Assembly (NCBI GenBank): GCA_000697665.1
Contig: KL197711.1
Span: 368,545-432,544, forward strand
Source of the DNA: Jaapia argillacea MUCL 33604
Lineage: Eukaryota > Basidiomycota > Agaricomycetes > Jaapiales > Jaapiaceae
Reading direction: 5' to 3'
DNA length: 64,000 bases
Shown here: positions 45,687 to 61,238 of the stretch, piece after piece
How positions within the stretch are numbered: the stretch's first letter is position 1
Layout: each line of letters begins with the position of its first letter
Notes under the pieces: generated by a model
What the model was told of the DNA's origin: nothing
Database searches by the model: none
What the model saw: only the letters and a program-made list of their open reading frames with translations
Translations under genes and position numbers: made by a program

Positions 45687-46430
45687 ATCTTTAAAGGAGC
45701 CTCTGCTCAGCGCTCCATGCTGCAATCGGTACCAATGAGTGGGCGTACTAGGCGTACGTTCAGTTCTGGGTCATCTCCTGCACCAATAGTCGGGGAGGTA
45801 TGGATACTGTTGAAGGGTGGACGAAAGCAGCACCGTACCGCCACCCTGCCGCCACAGCAAGGTTTCCAAGTTGCTGCCATGCTGGGTCGGTCCGGGGTTA
45901 AGCTCGGTTGGGCGTGGATGAACTTACATCTGGGCGAAAGGGAGACACAGCCCTTCGTTGTCCAAGTCAGATGAATAGGCCAATCAAATTTGACACGGAC
46001 ATGATCCAAATAAACGTCGAGAACAACTGAACGAGTCTGAGTGGTTGGAGTTCAAGTGGTACGGTCGACGGAGCCGTGAGATTATTGACTTGGTGGGTTC
46101 TTGGCCTGAACTTGTCCGACAACCTGCGCTTTCAATCTACTCCTCCTGTAATTGTAGCGACCACCTTGTGCTGTCTCACCTCTACGATCTTGTTGGTGTC
46201 AGCGAATCACCTGCCACATTCACGCGAAACTTCCCCTCGGTTTCTGTTTCGATTTGATCGGCCTCAGGCTCAGTCACCCAGGGAGAGTCACCAGGAGTCA
46301 TCCATATCTCAGTACTATCCATACTGAAGAGGTGCGGTGATCGCGCTCATATCCACGCTGCGCCAACGTCAAGTTCACTCTTGAGCCCACTGGTCCGCTT
46401 TGAAACTCGACGCTGAGCCATCACGTTCTC
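45687..46430. other. Divergent intergenic region between TPR-CHAT and PRP2
   Basis: About 740 bases between two divergent starts. It holds open frames of up to 100 codons without family resemblance. Both promoters should lie here, but no clear TATA box was seen. Confidence 0.5.
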
Positions 46431-50345
<3,915 letters not shown>

Positions 50346-51270
50346 ACCTACTTGGTTTTCTTGTATACACTGTCTCCTTTGTCGCTTTGCGCAATCTTCT
50401 GCTTGGAACGTCGCGCTCCACGGCGGTCTGGACGCGTTTCGACCACGAATTATATCTCCGCCAGCAAGAATACTGAGACCTACGAATTCGAAGTCTTGTC
50501 TACGCAAGCTGGGAATGACTCCTGGGTAACTTATGGATGCCTATGGATGCCTATCTCGACAAAGTGAGGCAACAAGGTTATTTGATGACGGTACTGCTTT
50601 CTTCCCGTCATGGTTTGGTTCCGAGACCCACGGAAGGATCTGGGAGTGAGACTGCAAGGCCCGAACGACGGATTCATGCAGTTGACCTTTGGTACCATAG
50701 CTAGCTGGTCAATGAACAGGAGAGACGCACTACTCACAGACTGAGGGATGTGTGCAACCCACGAATAGATACCATGGCCACACCCTTCGAGAATAACAAG
50801 GGTTCGTCAATCACAGCGTTGAACGTGTCATCTCTCTGCACAACCTGTCGGAATCGTCTGTAACTATGTGTGGTTTCACCGTCGTGCAAACAATTGAACT
50901 GACTTGGTTATTGTTGCTACTGGCTGCATCCAACCGTAAATTCCATTGACAAGAGTTGAACGTTGAACATTCATAGCGTGATGAGACTGTCAAATCTCTG
51001 CCGCACACGGCTGCGGGAGTCAATTATACGTGTGATTCGTCCAGTATGCACACATTGTGTCCATATGTTGCTCCTGGATTCATGCACCGTAGATGCCATT
51101 GACAAAGGGGGGTGGAAGATAGAATCAACGCCCTCAAAAAGGAAATACAGAGTATGAACTTCCGGTCACGGTTCTCGGTGGTTCATAGTCACAGCGACAG
51201 GCTGTCTGCTGTCTACAGGAATTACGGTTAGGACCGCAACGTATGCCAATACCGTAACCGAATGCTAGGT
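50346..51270. other. Intergenic between convergent genes
   Basis: About 920 bases between the PRP2 stop and the DUF7918 stop. No gene was recognised. The minus-strand frames at 50205-50507 are antisense to the PRP2 end. Confidence 0.5.
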
Positions 51271-52585
51271 CTAATCGCGGCGAATGGGCAGATGTTGATG
51301 AGAGAAGGCGATCAATAGGAAGAAAGCAAATATGAGGACTCCAAAACCGAACAGTGCTCCTACGACCGTATACTTGATGATGGAAACCGTGGCTTCGGGC
51401 GCTCCCTGATTCAAAATGTTCTGGTCAACAAGCTCGTCCTCGTTTGTGCTGAGATACTCCAGACTAGGGGGCCGTTCTCTCCTGTGGTGGAGCCTATGTT
51501 CGCCTGTGGTATTTGAAGGTAAACGCGCCGGACCAGCAAGGGGGAAGCTGTTCGTGCGTCCCTCGTTGGTATCGAGACATTAATTGCTAGTAGATGAGAC
51601 TTACTCATCGACTTCTGACGGCGGTGGGGTGAGACTACTCAAGGATGAATCGCTGTCGCTGTCTTTCCCGGTATACTCCAGCGCCGGTAAGACGATTCTA
51701 GAGGCAGTTGCTATCTTTTTTTCTATCAGAATCTCTTCAATTAAAGTCAGATTCGACTTCTCGACACCACCAGCAAACCAGACACCAGACAGACGCACCG
51801 AGAGGTTTGAAGTTGAAAATAAAGGTGACAACTGGTTTTCGGCGGTGCTTCGGGGTGATGAACTTCGGTGTCCGCGTATGAAGAATCTCCTCGCTAAACC
51901 TACAAAATTATCCCAAACATTGTCAGCATGATCTTCGTTGCAGAATCATAGGTGGATGTCATACTGTATGCCAGAAGCCGAGCCTGCTACCCCATTCTTG
52001 ACGTTAACGGCGGTGAGAGAGGGGGGAGCCTTCTCATTCACTCCAAATATTTGGAGCTTTATTATTCCAGACGTTGGCGCCGGGTCTGTCTCTCAGCTGT
52101 AAGAAGGATTACGTTAGTGAGTGTAACAATACCGATAGTCAAGGCAGAAAAAGAACGGAGGAAATGCAGACCTGTAGTATTCAAAGGCGCGAATTTGAGG
52201 AGTCGACGGGTTGTCGTCGACGTCGATATGCCGGAGATCTCAACCTCACGATGGGTAGCACGCTTGAGCAGTTGCCCTTCACCAAGAATATTTCCTTCGC
52301 GTGAGGTTACCTTTCCGTACACGGTGTCGTGACTACCGAGATCCTTCCAAATAATCGAGAATTTCTACAAATAATGGAACCATGATGTTTGTGCTATCAG
52401 TCAACGGCGAACAAGCCTTGGGTCAAGTGAGAAAACGCACTCACTTTCCCCGGTGCAGATGGGACCCAGCATTGAGCTTCATCCGAGTTCCCTTCACCGT
52501 CATCCGCATCAGACGGTTTGAGGGGGTATTCTACGAGGGACCATCCCTCGACCTGGATGCAAGCCTCGAAACCGTTTAAAATCAT
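51271..52585 (-). CDS. DUF7918-domain protein with C-terminal membrane helix
   Basis: The opening MILNGFEACIQVEGWSLVEY (ATG 52585), CWVPSAPGK and the spliced NFSIIWKDLGSHDTVYGKV match the DUF7918 family (typical form: L-N-G-x-EA-W-I-x-V-D-G-x-x-L-x-EY, CW-I/V-PS-E/APGK-x-F-x-I-x-W-K-D). Next come LGEGQLLKRATHREVEISGI and a region with LTLIEEILIEKKIATASRIV (a probable helix), then a Ser/Asp-rich segment (DSDSDSSLSSLTPPPSEVDE). The last exon in my reading gives LVDQNILNQGAPEATVSIIK, one hydrophobic helix (VVGALFGFGVLIFAFFLLIA) and a short basic end, QHLPIRRD, TAG at 51271-51273. DUF7918 is a basidiomycete family of unknown function. The final exon's linkage rests on my own splice reading. Confidence 0.68.
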
Positions 52586-52925
52586 GGCCGGTGACGATGG
52601 TTTCCCAAGGGAGTCGTTAGAGCTGAAGATGGGTCCCGCGGGGTCGTGCTACAGTAATCGCGAGAAACGTGATTTCTAACGCCCAAATACTTAACCTCCC
52701 ATCACTTTCGTGAAACAGGATCTTCTAAAATCAGTAAAGCAAAGCATACTACGTTGTAGGTGTGCATAGAATCACATCGACGTCAATATATGCGCCACTG
52801 GCATGGATACATGCGCACATGCGCCGGTGATATCGACATAGTTGTAGGAAACGTGATACAAAAGAGGGTACGCAAAACCCAGAAAAACGTCTCGAGTCTC
52901 GAAGTTATGAGTTTGAATCTGCAAA
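52586..52925. other. Short intergenic region
   Basis: About 340 bases between the DUF7918 start and the CitE-like stop, both on minus. Nothing distinctive was seen. Confidence 0.5.
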
Positions 52926-54742
52926 TCAACCAAGTACAGGGATCTCGAGGCCAGCAGCTTTAGCAGCTCGAATAGTATTCTCAGCCTAATCACCACGCCA
53001 AACGCAAAAAAAAATTGAAAACAAGTCAATATCCAGATTACGATGCCCGGCCCCTCGAAAGACGTATCAAGAAAGAGCTGCAAAACCACAACCACACCCA
53101 TCTCGAAGATCGAGGGGAAAGAAATATAAGAACGAGAGCTAATCAAAGCACACGTACCTGAAGGACCATCGGAGCGTCAATCATCTCCTTCCCTCCGTCA
53201 TTCGCTCCGTCGAGGTCAAGCCCGAAAGCACCTTTTTGGGAGGCGTGGGCTAGGGACATTTGGTGGAGAATTTTTGCCGCTCGGAGGATTTCTATTCGAG
53301 AGGGTAGCGGTAAGGAAACGGGAGACCAGTGGATGTGGGGGGATGATGACGAACCTTTCGCCGTAGGTACGTAGGTAGACTGAATGATGTCCACTTGGGT
53401 TGGATGTATTGCTTGCTAAAAGGGTTCAACGTGGTCAGAATCAGGGGCGTGATCAGAGTAAGGAAATAAATGGGTGAAAGCGTGGGTACCTTGCCATTAA
53501 ACCCTAGCCTCCTACCATCTTCACATTCTTCCTTGAGGTAGTCTAGGTCTTTGTAGTTCACACAAACCTGGGCGCATCAGCCATGAGAATGGGCACAAAA
53601 AACCTGTTAGAGGATGGCATTACTCACCATATCGATGGCTTCCAACCCGAAAGCTTTGGCAGCGATGACTATGCGAGAACGGGCGTAGAGCAGCTCGAGG
53701 CGGGAGGGTGTTCGGATGATTGAGGTGTCGGCACAATCTGTATATTCGTGTTAAGTATGAGAATGAATTTAATGAGGGTTGTTCATGGTGTGGTCCATGA
53801 AAAGCGGAAGATTGGAATGACGAGGGAGGGGACGTACAATCCTCAGCGGCGAACTACTCCAAAAGCAATTAGCTCCAGCCTTTCCAAAACTGAACTAATC
53901 TCCCAAAAAAGACAGAGAGACATACCAGCAAAGCACTGAGCTTCCCTCCCTCCACATCCCCATACTCCGATTTCCAGCTGGCAATCTCACCCACACTCCA
54001 TAAACCTCTTGCACTCTCGATACTAGCAATGATATCGAGTGGTTGGGATCGTTTGGGTAAGGATTCGGGGGAGAGGTGGGAAGCAGAGTAGATTTCACGG
54101 GAAACGTGGTGGAGGTCCCGCGGGGAGTGGATCTTGGGGAGGAGGAGGGTGCGGATGGATGGGAGGCGGAGCTGTTATCATGTTGATGAGAGGGGGAAGG
54201 AAGTGTTGAAATGACGGGACGTACCGCTTGAGCAATGTCCCTCTTGAAGAAGGGCGTGTTGATGCCGTTCAGTCGAACTGCCAACCTCTCGGGTCTTGGG
54301 AGTCTCTCCTCCGAGGTTGCCTACATTGGTCATCCGCATCATTCCCAAGGTGAGATGCGTTGTGAGATGTAGAACGGAGTATCGTACGTTGATAAATGGA
54401 CCTAATCGCTCCCTTGCACCCGACTTATCCTTCTCAGACGGCGGGACGCTGTCCTCCAGGTCGTAGATGATCACATCGGACTTGTTATCCAGTGACTTCT
54501 GGAGCATCTTCTCGGACGAAGAGGGAACTATTCATTGACATGAAGGCTCAGCTTGAGAAACCTGACGCCACGGTGAAACTGGCAGTGGACAGACCATAGA
54601 GATAGGAACGGCGGAGTAGAGCATCTGGTTTGGCGGGGGATTGAAGGGAGAGGAAACGACGAGGACGCGATGATATATTGGTCGCCGCCTTCCGAGCGAG
54701 AGGCGAGGGCGACAGCAGTGCCATCCGAGCAATGATCGACAT
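52926..54742 (-). CDS. Mitochondrial citrate-lyase beta-like (HpcH/HpaI aldolase family)
   Basis: A CoA-ester lyase/thioesterase of the CitE/CLYBL type. From ATG 54742 the N-terminus MSIIARMALLSPSPLARKAA with SSRPRRFL is basic and Ser-rich, as expected for mitochondrial import. The exon 1-2 join yields LLRRSYLYVPSSSEKMLQKS. Then come SDVIIYDLEDSVPPSEKDKS (Mg-binding acidic region), RLAVRLNGINTPFF, RTLLLPKIHSPRDL, DIIASIESARGLWSVGEIA, FAAEDYCADTSIIRTPSRLE, FGLEAIDMVCVNYKDLDYLK, GFNGKQAIHPTQVDIIQSTY and finally AENTIRAAKAAGLEIPVLG, TGA at 52926-52928. These are the family's active-site blocks in order. Substrate (citramalyl-CoA or malyl-CoA) is inferred from CLYBL. A Ser/Pro-rich insert follows QSTYVPTAK. 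The protein has at least eight exons. Confidence 0.9.
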
Positions 54743-55209
54743 TCGAGTCGCGACTTGCGAGAATGATCCTGAGAGCGTTACGGAGGCCCATCCAAGTTTC
54801 TGCATCTTTCCGCATACCGAACTTTTCTCTCTATTATTTCTCCCAGCTCATCCTCCGTCACGCCAATATCTCCTCCAGGATGCTAACATGATATATACCA
54901 GGTACAATCTGCAATATGTACTACCAGGAGGCCAATTTGCGTGATTTGCGCCCCGAATTTGCATCGACATGTCCACCACTTGCATTGTCTACCAGGCGTA
55001 TCCCTGCAGGAATCAGGATGCGAGGGTGCAATTTCATCCACAAGGTCTCATCGTTTTCATTCCCTGCAGCTTTCCTGCAAAGACTGTGACTTGATGCCGC
55101 GTTCACAACTGTTCAAGGTGGTCACAACACCGCTTCTAGTCGCGAATGAACCCTTGTGGCCTCGAGGTTTGGGCGGTTCAACGCCTCTTTCTTGTCTACC
55201 GTCAACGTC
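54743..55209. other. Divergent intergenic region
   Basis: About 470 bases between the CitE-like and GTPase-lectin starts, so a shared promoter region is likely. No clear motif was seen. Confidence 0.5.
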
Positions 55210-57844
55210 ATGAAAATACCTACTAGCTCTGCTAACAATGTTCAATCCGACTCCCTTATTGCGTGAGTGCTTCCATCATCCAATCTCGTTTCTCATGTGG
55301 AATGAGCCCTATACAGCATCATGGGCTCCAAGGGCGCCGGCAAGTCCTCGGTGAGAAACCCCTCATTTTTTGTTTCACTGGACTTTGACTCAACTCCAAC
55401 CCGGGCCATAGTTTATCGATGTTGCCATGAAACATCTGGGCCACATTGACACCCTGAAAGCGGTGGCTCTCATAGAGTCTCCTGGCTGCAATGATTGCAG
55501 CGCCACTCGAGATGCCTCGCACTGGGACGCAGAGATATCGAAGATGGTCTTGCAACTCATGGATTGCAGCCTCTCTGGTATCATCTACCTCCACGATATC
55601 AGCCACCCCAAGATCCCCACACCCTCTCCGAAGATCTTGGCGGCGTTTCGCAAGTTATGTGCTTCCGGAGTCCCATGGGCGACAAACGTCGTCGTCGTCA
55701 CCACCTTTTGGGATAGGCTACCGGCCGGCGAGTTCAACAAGGGCTTGGCGAAAGAAGCCGAGCTCAAGAACGAAGACGGGTTCCTTCACGAACTCTTCGT
55801 AAATGGCGCCCGATTCCTTCGACACGCCCATCAGAGCGATCGGCTTCCTATCGAAAATACTTTGTTTTCCTCCCCTCCTTCCATCGTCCTCGAACTCTTA
55901 GCTTCCCCCCCAGCGTCATCCTCCTCGGCGAAGGATCCTCAAGGTATCGAAAGAATATACGTTTCAGAGGCAACTTTCGCCGCAGAGCTCGAGCGGTTGA
56001 AGACTCAGCATACCCTGGACCTACAACAACTGAAGGAGGAGATGACGACTCTTCGAGAGACTCTGAGGGTTGATCGTGATAATGCACAGGCCGAGGGTTT
56101 CCAAAAGCTGAAGGAAGAGACGGCTACACATCGGGAGACTTTGAGAGTGGAACGTGAAGAAGCAAGGGCGCAGGATTCCCAAACGCTGAAGGACGAGATG
56201 GTCACAATTCAGGAGAAGTTGAGAGCCGAAATGGATGAAGCAAAGGCCCAACATATGCAAGCTCTGAAGGAAGAGATGGCCACAGTTCGGGAGAAGTTGA
56301 GAAACGAAACGGATGAAGCAAAGACCCAGCGTATGCAAGCTCTGAAGGAAGAGATGTCCACAGTTCGGGAGAAGCTGAGAGACGATATGGATGAAGGAAA
56401 GGCTCAGGATATGCAAGCCCTGAAGGAAGAGATGGCTACAGTTCTGGAGAAGTTGAGAGACGAGATAAAAGCGGCAAACGCCCAGGACATGCAAGTATTG
56501 AAGGAAGAGATCGCTGCTCTTCGGGAGACTCCGACAGCTGAACGAGATGAAGCACAGGCCGAGCCGCGTGCATTCAAGAAGCTTCATGCTAAGAAAAATC
56601 CCCACGTATCGCTGAAAGCCACGGTGAAATCCTCTCCTAGTCCGACGTCAGTCAGCGAGAATCATGCTCCTCCGAGTCCTCGCGTACCATTCGCAGTTGT
56701 CTCCTGGGGTGATCGGCATTCTCGCGTCTATTTCCAGGACGAAGAGGGTTGGATACGGGAGGCTTGGTGCGAAGACGGGGAATGGAGCACCGAGGATGCC
56801 GGGTATGTTCGCGAAAAGTGTGAAGAAAGGATCTTTTGTGAGACTATTGTTAAGTTGAACACTCCTCTGGCTGCGGTGAGCTGGGATAATGGAAACGAGG
56901 TAAGCCTTATTATTAATTTCCTTCCCATATGACCATCAACCATCCTTGCGTTGCTTACTGATTGCCTACTTAGATTCGAGTTTACTATTTGTCCATCACA
57001 AACACCTTGAGAGAGTATCGTTGGTCTTCCAAATCAGGGTCTACGTGGTCCAGGAGCTGCTTGGACAGTGTGGGCGTCCGGGTTGAGGCGGATTCTGGAA
57101 TTGCCGCCATACACTCGCCTCACGACAACAAGATTCATCTTTATTGCCAGTTAGGTACATATCATCCAACCCCTGCTAATGTGCACACCTGATAAAATAT
57201 TGACTCGAACTTAGGTTGGGGTTCTCCTGTCATCGAGGAATTATGTCTGGATACAACACCATCAAAGGGATGTAAATTTCCGTGTCCTGACTGGACTCGG
57301 GGACATACACTTCCTATGGCATGCAAGGGTTCCAGTATAGCGGCTGTTTATTGGGGTGGAGACCAAAGCTGCATGCGCGTTTACTACCAAGATACCGAGT
57401 TGAACCTTCGTGAGCACTGTTGGGACCAGAGTATCGGATGGTATGCAGGTTGGTTATCCTTATCTTTATCTTCCAAGTGGAACCAGACGTCTGACCTCGT
57501 AGCGTCAATTTGCAGGCGCGTTCGATGTCGGGAAGGTTCTTGCAAGCACTTCAATCGTGGCTGTGGTGTGGGGCTGTGAAGAGGTTCCGCTCCGTGTCTA
57601 CTGGCAGGCGGAATCCATGCGTCTGTTTCGAAGCCAGTATGTAGTTGGATCAGGATGGGTCACCGTCTCTTTGGAAACGGGGGCCGAGGGTGGCAAGTGT
57701 CCCTTGCCATTGTCCGTGGTGAAAGGCAGCGAGACACGGATCTACTTTCAGCGAGGGGACGGCTCTTTGGTTGTAATGCGCTCGACTGATGGTGTTCAGT
57801 GGCGGAAGGATGCCATCGTGACAATGTCCCAGCGGTCGGCATGA
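55210..57844 (+). CDS. P-loop GTPase-like domain, coiled-coil repeats and AAL-type lectin propeller in one protein
   Basis: About 750 residues, six exons. Exon 1: MKIPTSSANNVQSDSLI (ATG 55210). Exon 2 (55317-55350) holds the P-loop IMGSKGAGKSS. Exon 3 continues FIDVAMKHLGHIDTLKAVAL, IESPGCND (G3-like), GIIYLHDISHPKIPTPSP, FRKLCASG and VVVVTTFWDRL (G4-like), a layout seen in fungal AIG1/septin-like GTPases. Next come seven 26-residue coiled-coil repeats (56021-56566; unit MQALKEEMATVREKLR plus ten), then a basic Ser/Pro linker. The C-terminal part has six repeats of the fucose-lectin (AAL) blade: AVVSWGDRHSRVYFQDEEGW, AAVSWDNGNE/IRVYYLS, IAAIHSPHDNKIHLYCQL, IAAVYWGGDQSCMRVYYQD, VAVVWGCEEVPLRVYWQ and LSVVKGSETRIYFQRGDGS. 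It ends VTMSQRSA, TGA at 57842-57844. No signal peptide is visible, so it is probably cytosolic. Confidence 0.85.
56021..56566 (+). repeat. Seven tandem 78-bp units encoding 26-residue coiled-coil repeats
   Basis: Units start at 56021, 56099, 56177, 56255, 56333, 56411 and 56489, an exact 78-base period. The middle three are the most alike (ATGCAAGCTCTGAAGGAAGA opening). The outer ones have diverged, as expected if the array grew by internal unit duplication. Confidence 0.85.
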
Positions 57845-57996
57845 TGCATCCGCGAAGGAACGTATTGCTGTACTTTATCCATGTAACAATTTGTCGTGGA
57901 CCCAAGTTCTCTACTAAGCCGCGAGTGGTCCTCGAAAACTGACAGGGTGTAATCAAGAACGGCCATAACTACAGATTCGCATCGAGCAGGCGTAAT

Positions 57997-60870
57997 TTAT
58001 GACCGTCCTATCATACCCGTCCAATCAAATCTATCATACTTCCTCTTGAATTCGGCCACACGCTCTTTGTTCCGCTTGAGGTCAACCTTCTTGGGATGTC
58101 GCCATCGTCGAGGCTCTAGTTCCAACAAGTTTCCGATGATCTCTCCGGCGAAATACCTAATCACGCATAAACCCTGGTTAACTACGAGCACAGGCTGGAG
58201 GAATTGGAAGAAGGCATCACATACCGGGGAAACTCGCCACCGCCCTTCGCCCCTTCATCGATGCCACCCTCCTCATCACCTTCGTCAGCTACCTCCCCTG
58301 TCCCCTCAATGACATGCCCATACCCCTTCTCACCCTTGTAGTCAAATTGAACCATGAAGTAAGGGAGGTTAGGAACCATCGCTCGCCGGAACCCGCCAGG
58401 CCGCGCAGAAAAGTCTATCAACTTCCTGTGTTGTGACCACTCGGTCTCTGATGTGAGAATCGATTCCTGCAATAAAAAATGTGAATACAGGGGAATTTGG
58501 GGAAGGGGGAACTTACCCGGAAGTAGGCTGGGACTTCCTCGAATTGCTCCCAAGGCACGGGTATACATTCGATGAAGGTGTGATTCTGCTTCTTGAACGA
58601 GAGAACTGTCTCGAAAAAGACGACTCCTTCATCCTCCTCCGCGAACATCTTCATTAAACACTTCATGAAATTCTGAGGAAGCGAAAATCGTAGATCTATT
58701 TAGACGCAAGGAAGACAGCGAATCAGGGATACGTCACGCACCCGAACTTCGTCCCAAACATCGTCATCTCCCTCCAGCATGGCGAGGTGATGCTGAATGG
58801 GTACGATAAGACAATGTCCATCAACCAATTCGTTGTTCACCGTCCGCGAGAGGTACACTCGGGTGCCCATCGAGACAATAGGTGCTTTGGGCGGGGAATC
58901 GTCTTCACCAAAACAGAACGGACATGTAGCGAGGGCGGTTTGCGTGCGTTTGTAATCTGATGTGAAGGGTTATGTGAGCAGGGGTAGCTAAGGAGAAGGG
59001 ACGATTGACTTGCCATTGATGGCAAACTGCCTCTTCATAGCGTCTGACCTCATCTTCTGACGAGCCAGCTTCTCAGAGTTGTCATCGATGTAATCGAGGT
59101 CATTCTGGTTCCAGAGTTAGCGAATACACCTCAGCGAAGGAAGGGGAGTGGGATCTCACCACAAACCCTGCATCCGTAGCAATAGCTCGAGCAAACTGCG
59201 CGTCCATATCTTTCTGATCGGAAGACCCGGCGCCAAACCTTTCTTGTCTCAGCATATCTCCCAGGGTAAGCGTGTCGTCGTCTGCATTGATACGAACAAG
59301 GTCCCCAGTCTTGGGATCACGAGTCTCAATCTAATGGATAGATATTAGAAATAGTTAAGCAGGATCAGAGGAAGTATCTGTCACACCTTTTCCTTTTTGC
59401 GTCTGTTGCCCGGAGGTGGTGCGTGGTCGTCTTTACCAGATCCGACATCATACAGCCGACCACGCCCATCCAAGCTCGGTAAGACCTCAACTTTCGTCCT
59501 AACACCTCCCTCTCCACTGCTACCTTGAGACTTCTTCAGTTCCTCCTCGTACTCACGCTCCAAGTCCGCAGCGTCCGTTGATTGCATCAACTTTGCGCGG
59601 AGGACTTTTGCTTGGAGGCGATTGAGTGAGGAGGGTGAGAGTGCACGAGATGTATTGGAGGAAGCGGGGAGGTTGACGGGCGGAGTCATCACGGACGGAA
59701 TTGGAGTGTGTGATTGCGCGAGAGGAGTGCCTATGCCTCCTTGGTCGACTAGCCGACGTCGATTACCTCCACCGAGAGGACCAGCACCCGTGGCTGGAGA
59801 GGGGGTCGAAGGAGTAGCACCAGGTCGACGAAAAGAGGAACTGCGGCTGGACGAAGCGCTCCCACCGAAATCGTTGAACATAAACCCTTTCGCTCCCCCT
59901 CCACCGTCTTGATCCCTCCCCTTTCCTTTCCATTCCCCAGTCCGACCACGCTCTGCTTTCCTCTCCTCCCGTTCGTCAAGAATCCGTCTCTCCTCCTTTG
60001 CCTGCTCAAAGGCTTCCAAGGAACCAAATCGTTCGATAGCAACTTCCTCCAACGGTTTGTTTTCGTCTTGAGCAGTTTCGTAGACTCGACGGAGTTTCAT
60101 CATGCGCCATTGGGAGCCTGGTCCACCTGGAGTGGTTGTTTTTGGAGTGGATTGTTCTGGTAATTTGATACCTCGCAGGTCGGGGTTGATCTCGCGTGAA
60201 CTAACCTTTGGCTGCAATAACTTAGAAAAGTACAGAAGTGTTTGAAAGCATTTTCGTACCTTTTCTGGATCGACACGGTCTGGGGGAGGTTTCTTCTTCC
60301 TTTCTGTCCCCATATTTGAGAAGAAGTCGATCCCACCGTCCAGCCTGCGCTCGTTTTGGGGAGCATCTCCATAATCCTCTGTCAGAGAATCATCGTTCAT
60401 GTGCAGCCTTGGTCCAGACGATACAGTAGACCCAGTGGGGACGCCCGCTGGCATGAGCATCCACTCATCGCGAGATAGCCGGGTTTCGGTTGCATGGGAC
60501 GGGGGCAGGGGAGGATCTGAAGGGCCCACTGTAGAGCGAGACGTCAACTTGAGTGATTCTGCAGTTGGAATGTCGGTAGCCAGAGGCTGGGGACACAATA
60601 TGAGCCGGAAACTGACCACGGCGGGAAGGAACATACCTTATCACCTTCCATGTCGATATTCTTCTCTACCCACATGTCGTCGTCTGGATCATCGTCCACT
60701 ATCCTGAGTTTGGCTTGACCGCCATCCTTGTATGTGTCCTTTTCTCTGCGTTTCCTTCGTTTCTTGTCTGTATCGTCTTCGTGTCTGTGTCGTTTCTTGC
60801 TCTTGTGGTCACGATCTTTTTCGTGCGATCGTTTGTGCTTTGAGGATGCTCCTTCGTAGTCGCGTCCCAT
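57997..60870 (-). CDS. CWF19: CWF19-like splicing factor (CWC19L2 / Cwf19)
   Basis: Linked to the spliceosome and lariat intron release. From ATG 60870: MGRDYEGASSKHKRSHEKDR and a Lys/Arg/His-rich region, DPDDDMWVEKNID, then ETRLSRDEWMLMPAGVP and PPDRVDPEKVR. Next comes the middle helical part (SQWRMMKLRRVYETAQDENK, ERFGSLEAFEQAKEERRILD, SLNRLQAKVLRAKLMQSTDA). The CwfJ_C_1 domain follows: ETRDPKTGDLVRI, DDTLTLGDMLRQERFG, CPFCFGEDD, TRVYLSRTVNNELVDGHCLI then VPIQHH (HIT-like motif). The CwfJ_C_2 domain has FMVQFDYKGEKGYGHVIEG and EIIGNLLELEPRRWRHPKKV. It ends RYDRFDWTGMIGRS-like, TAA at 57997-57999. The order and both C-terminal domains identify Cwf19. The frame is intact across at least seven introns. 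Confidence 0.92.
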
Positions 60871-61238
60871 GGCAAGATGCAACGCGAGGCTGGGTACCAG
60901 ATTCAAGAACGGACTCAGCACGACCCGTTCAGTTCAAGGTGAGGAAGTGGTGTCGTCACTTGCTCACGATAATATGAATTTCAGTCACTTAGAATCCGTC
61001 TCAGGGTTGAAGTCGAAACATCTGGTTGATACATAAGTTATACTGTGGGACTGACACGAGATTCAATATGGTACAGTCTTGTTAGTCCAATGCTGAATGG
61101 AATGTGAGACTCGGAAGATACACTAAGCTCCGCATAACTCGACTGGGAACAAGCCCAGGGAGCCTTTCAAAGAAACCTCAGGGGACACGGGATATGGGAT
61201 TGTGAACGAAGGTCCAATGTTCGGGTAGAATTCTCCAG
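60871..61238. other. Short intergenic region
   Basis: About 370 bases between the CWF19 start and the stop of the next minus-strand gene. It should hold the CWF19 promoter. No motif stood out. Confidence 0.5.

Noticed and set aside
56021-56605. Antisense frame of 194 codons across the coiled-coil repeats
   Set aside because: It is a periodic shadow of the 78-bp array on the other strand.
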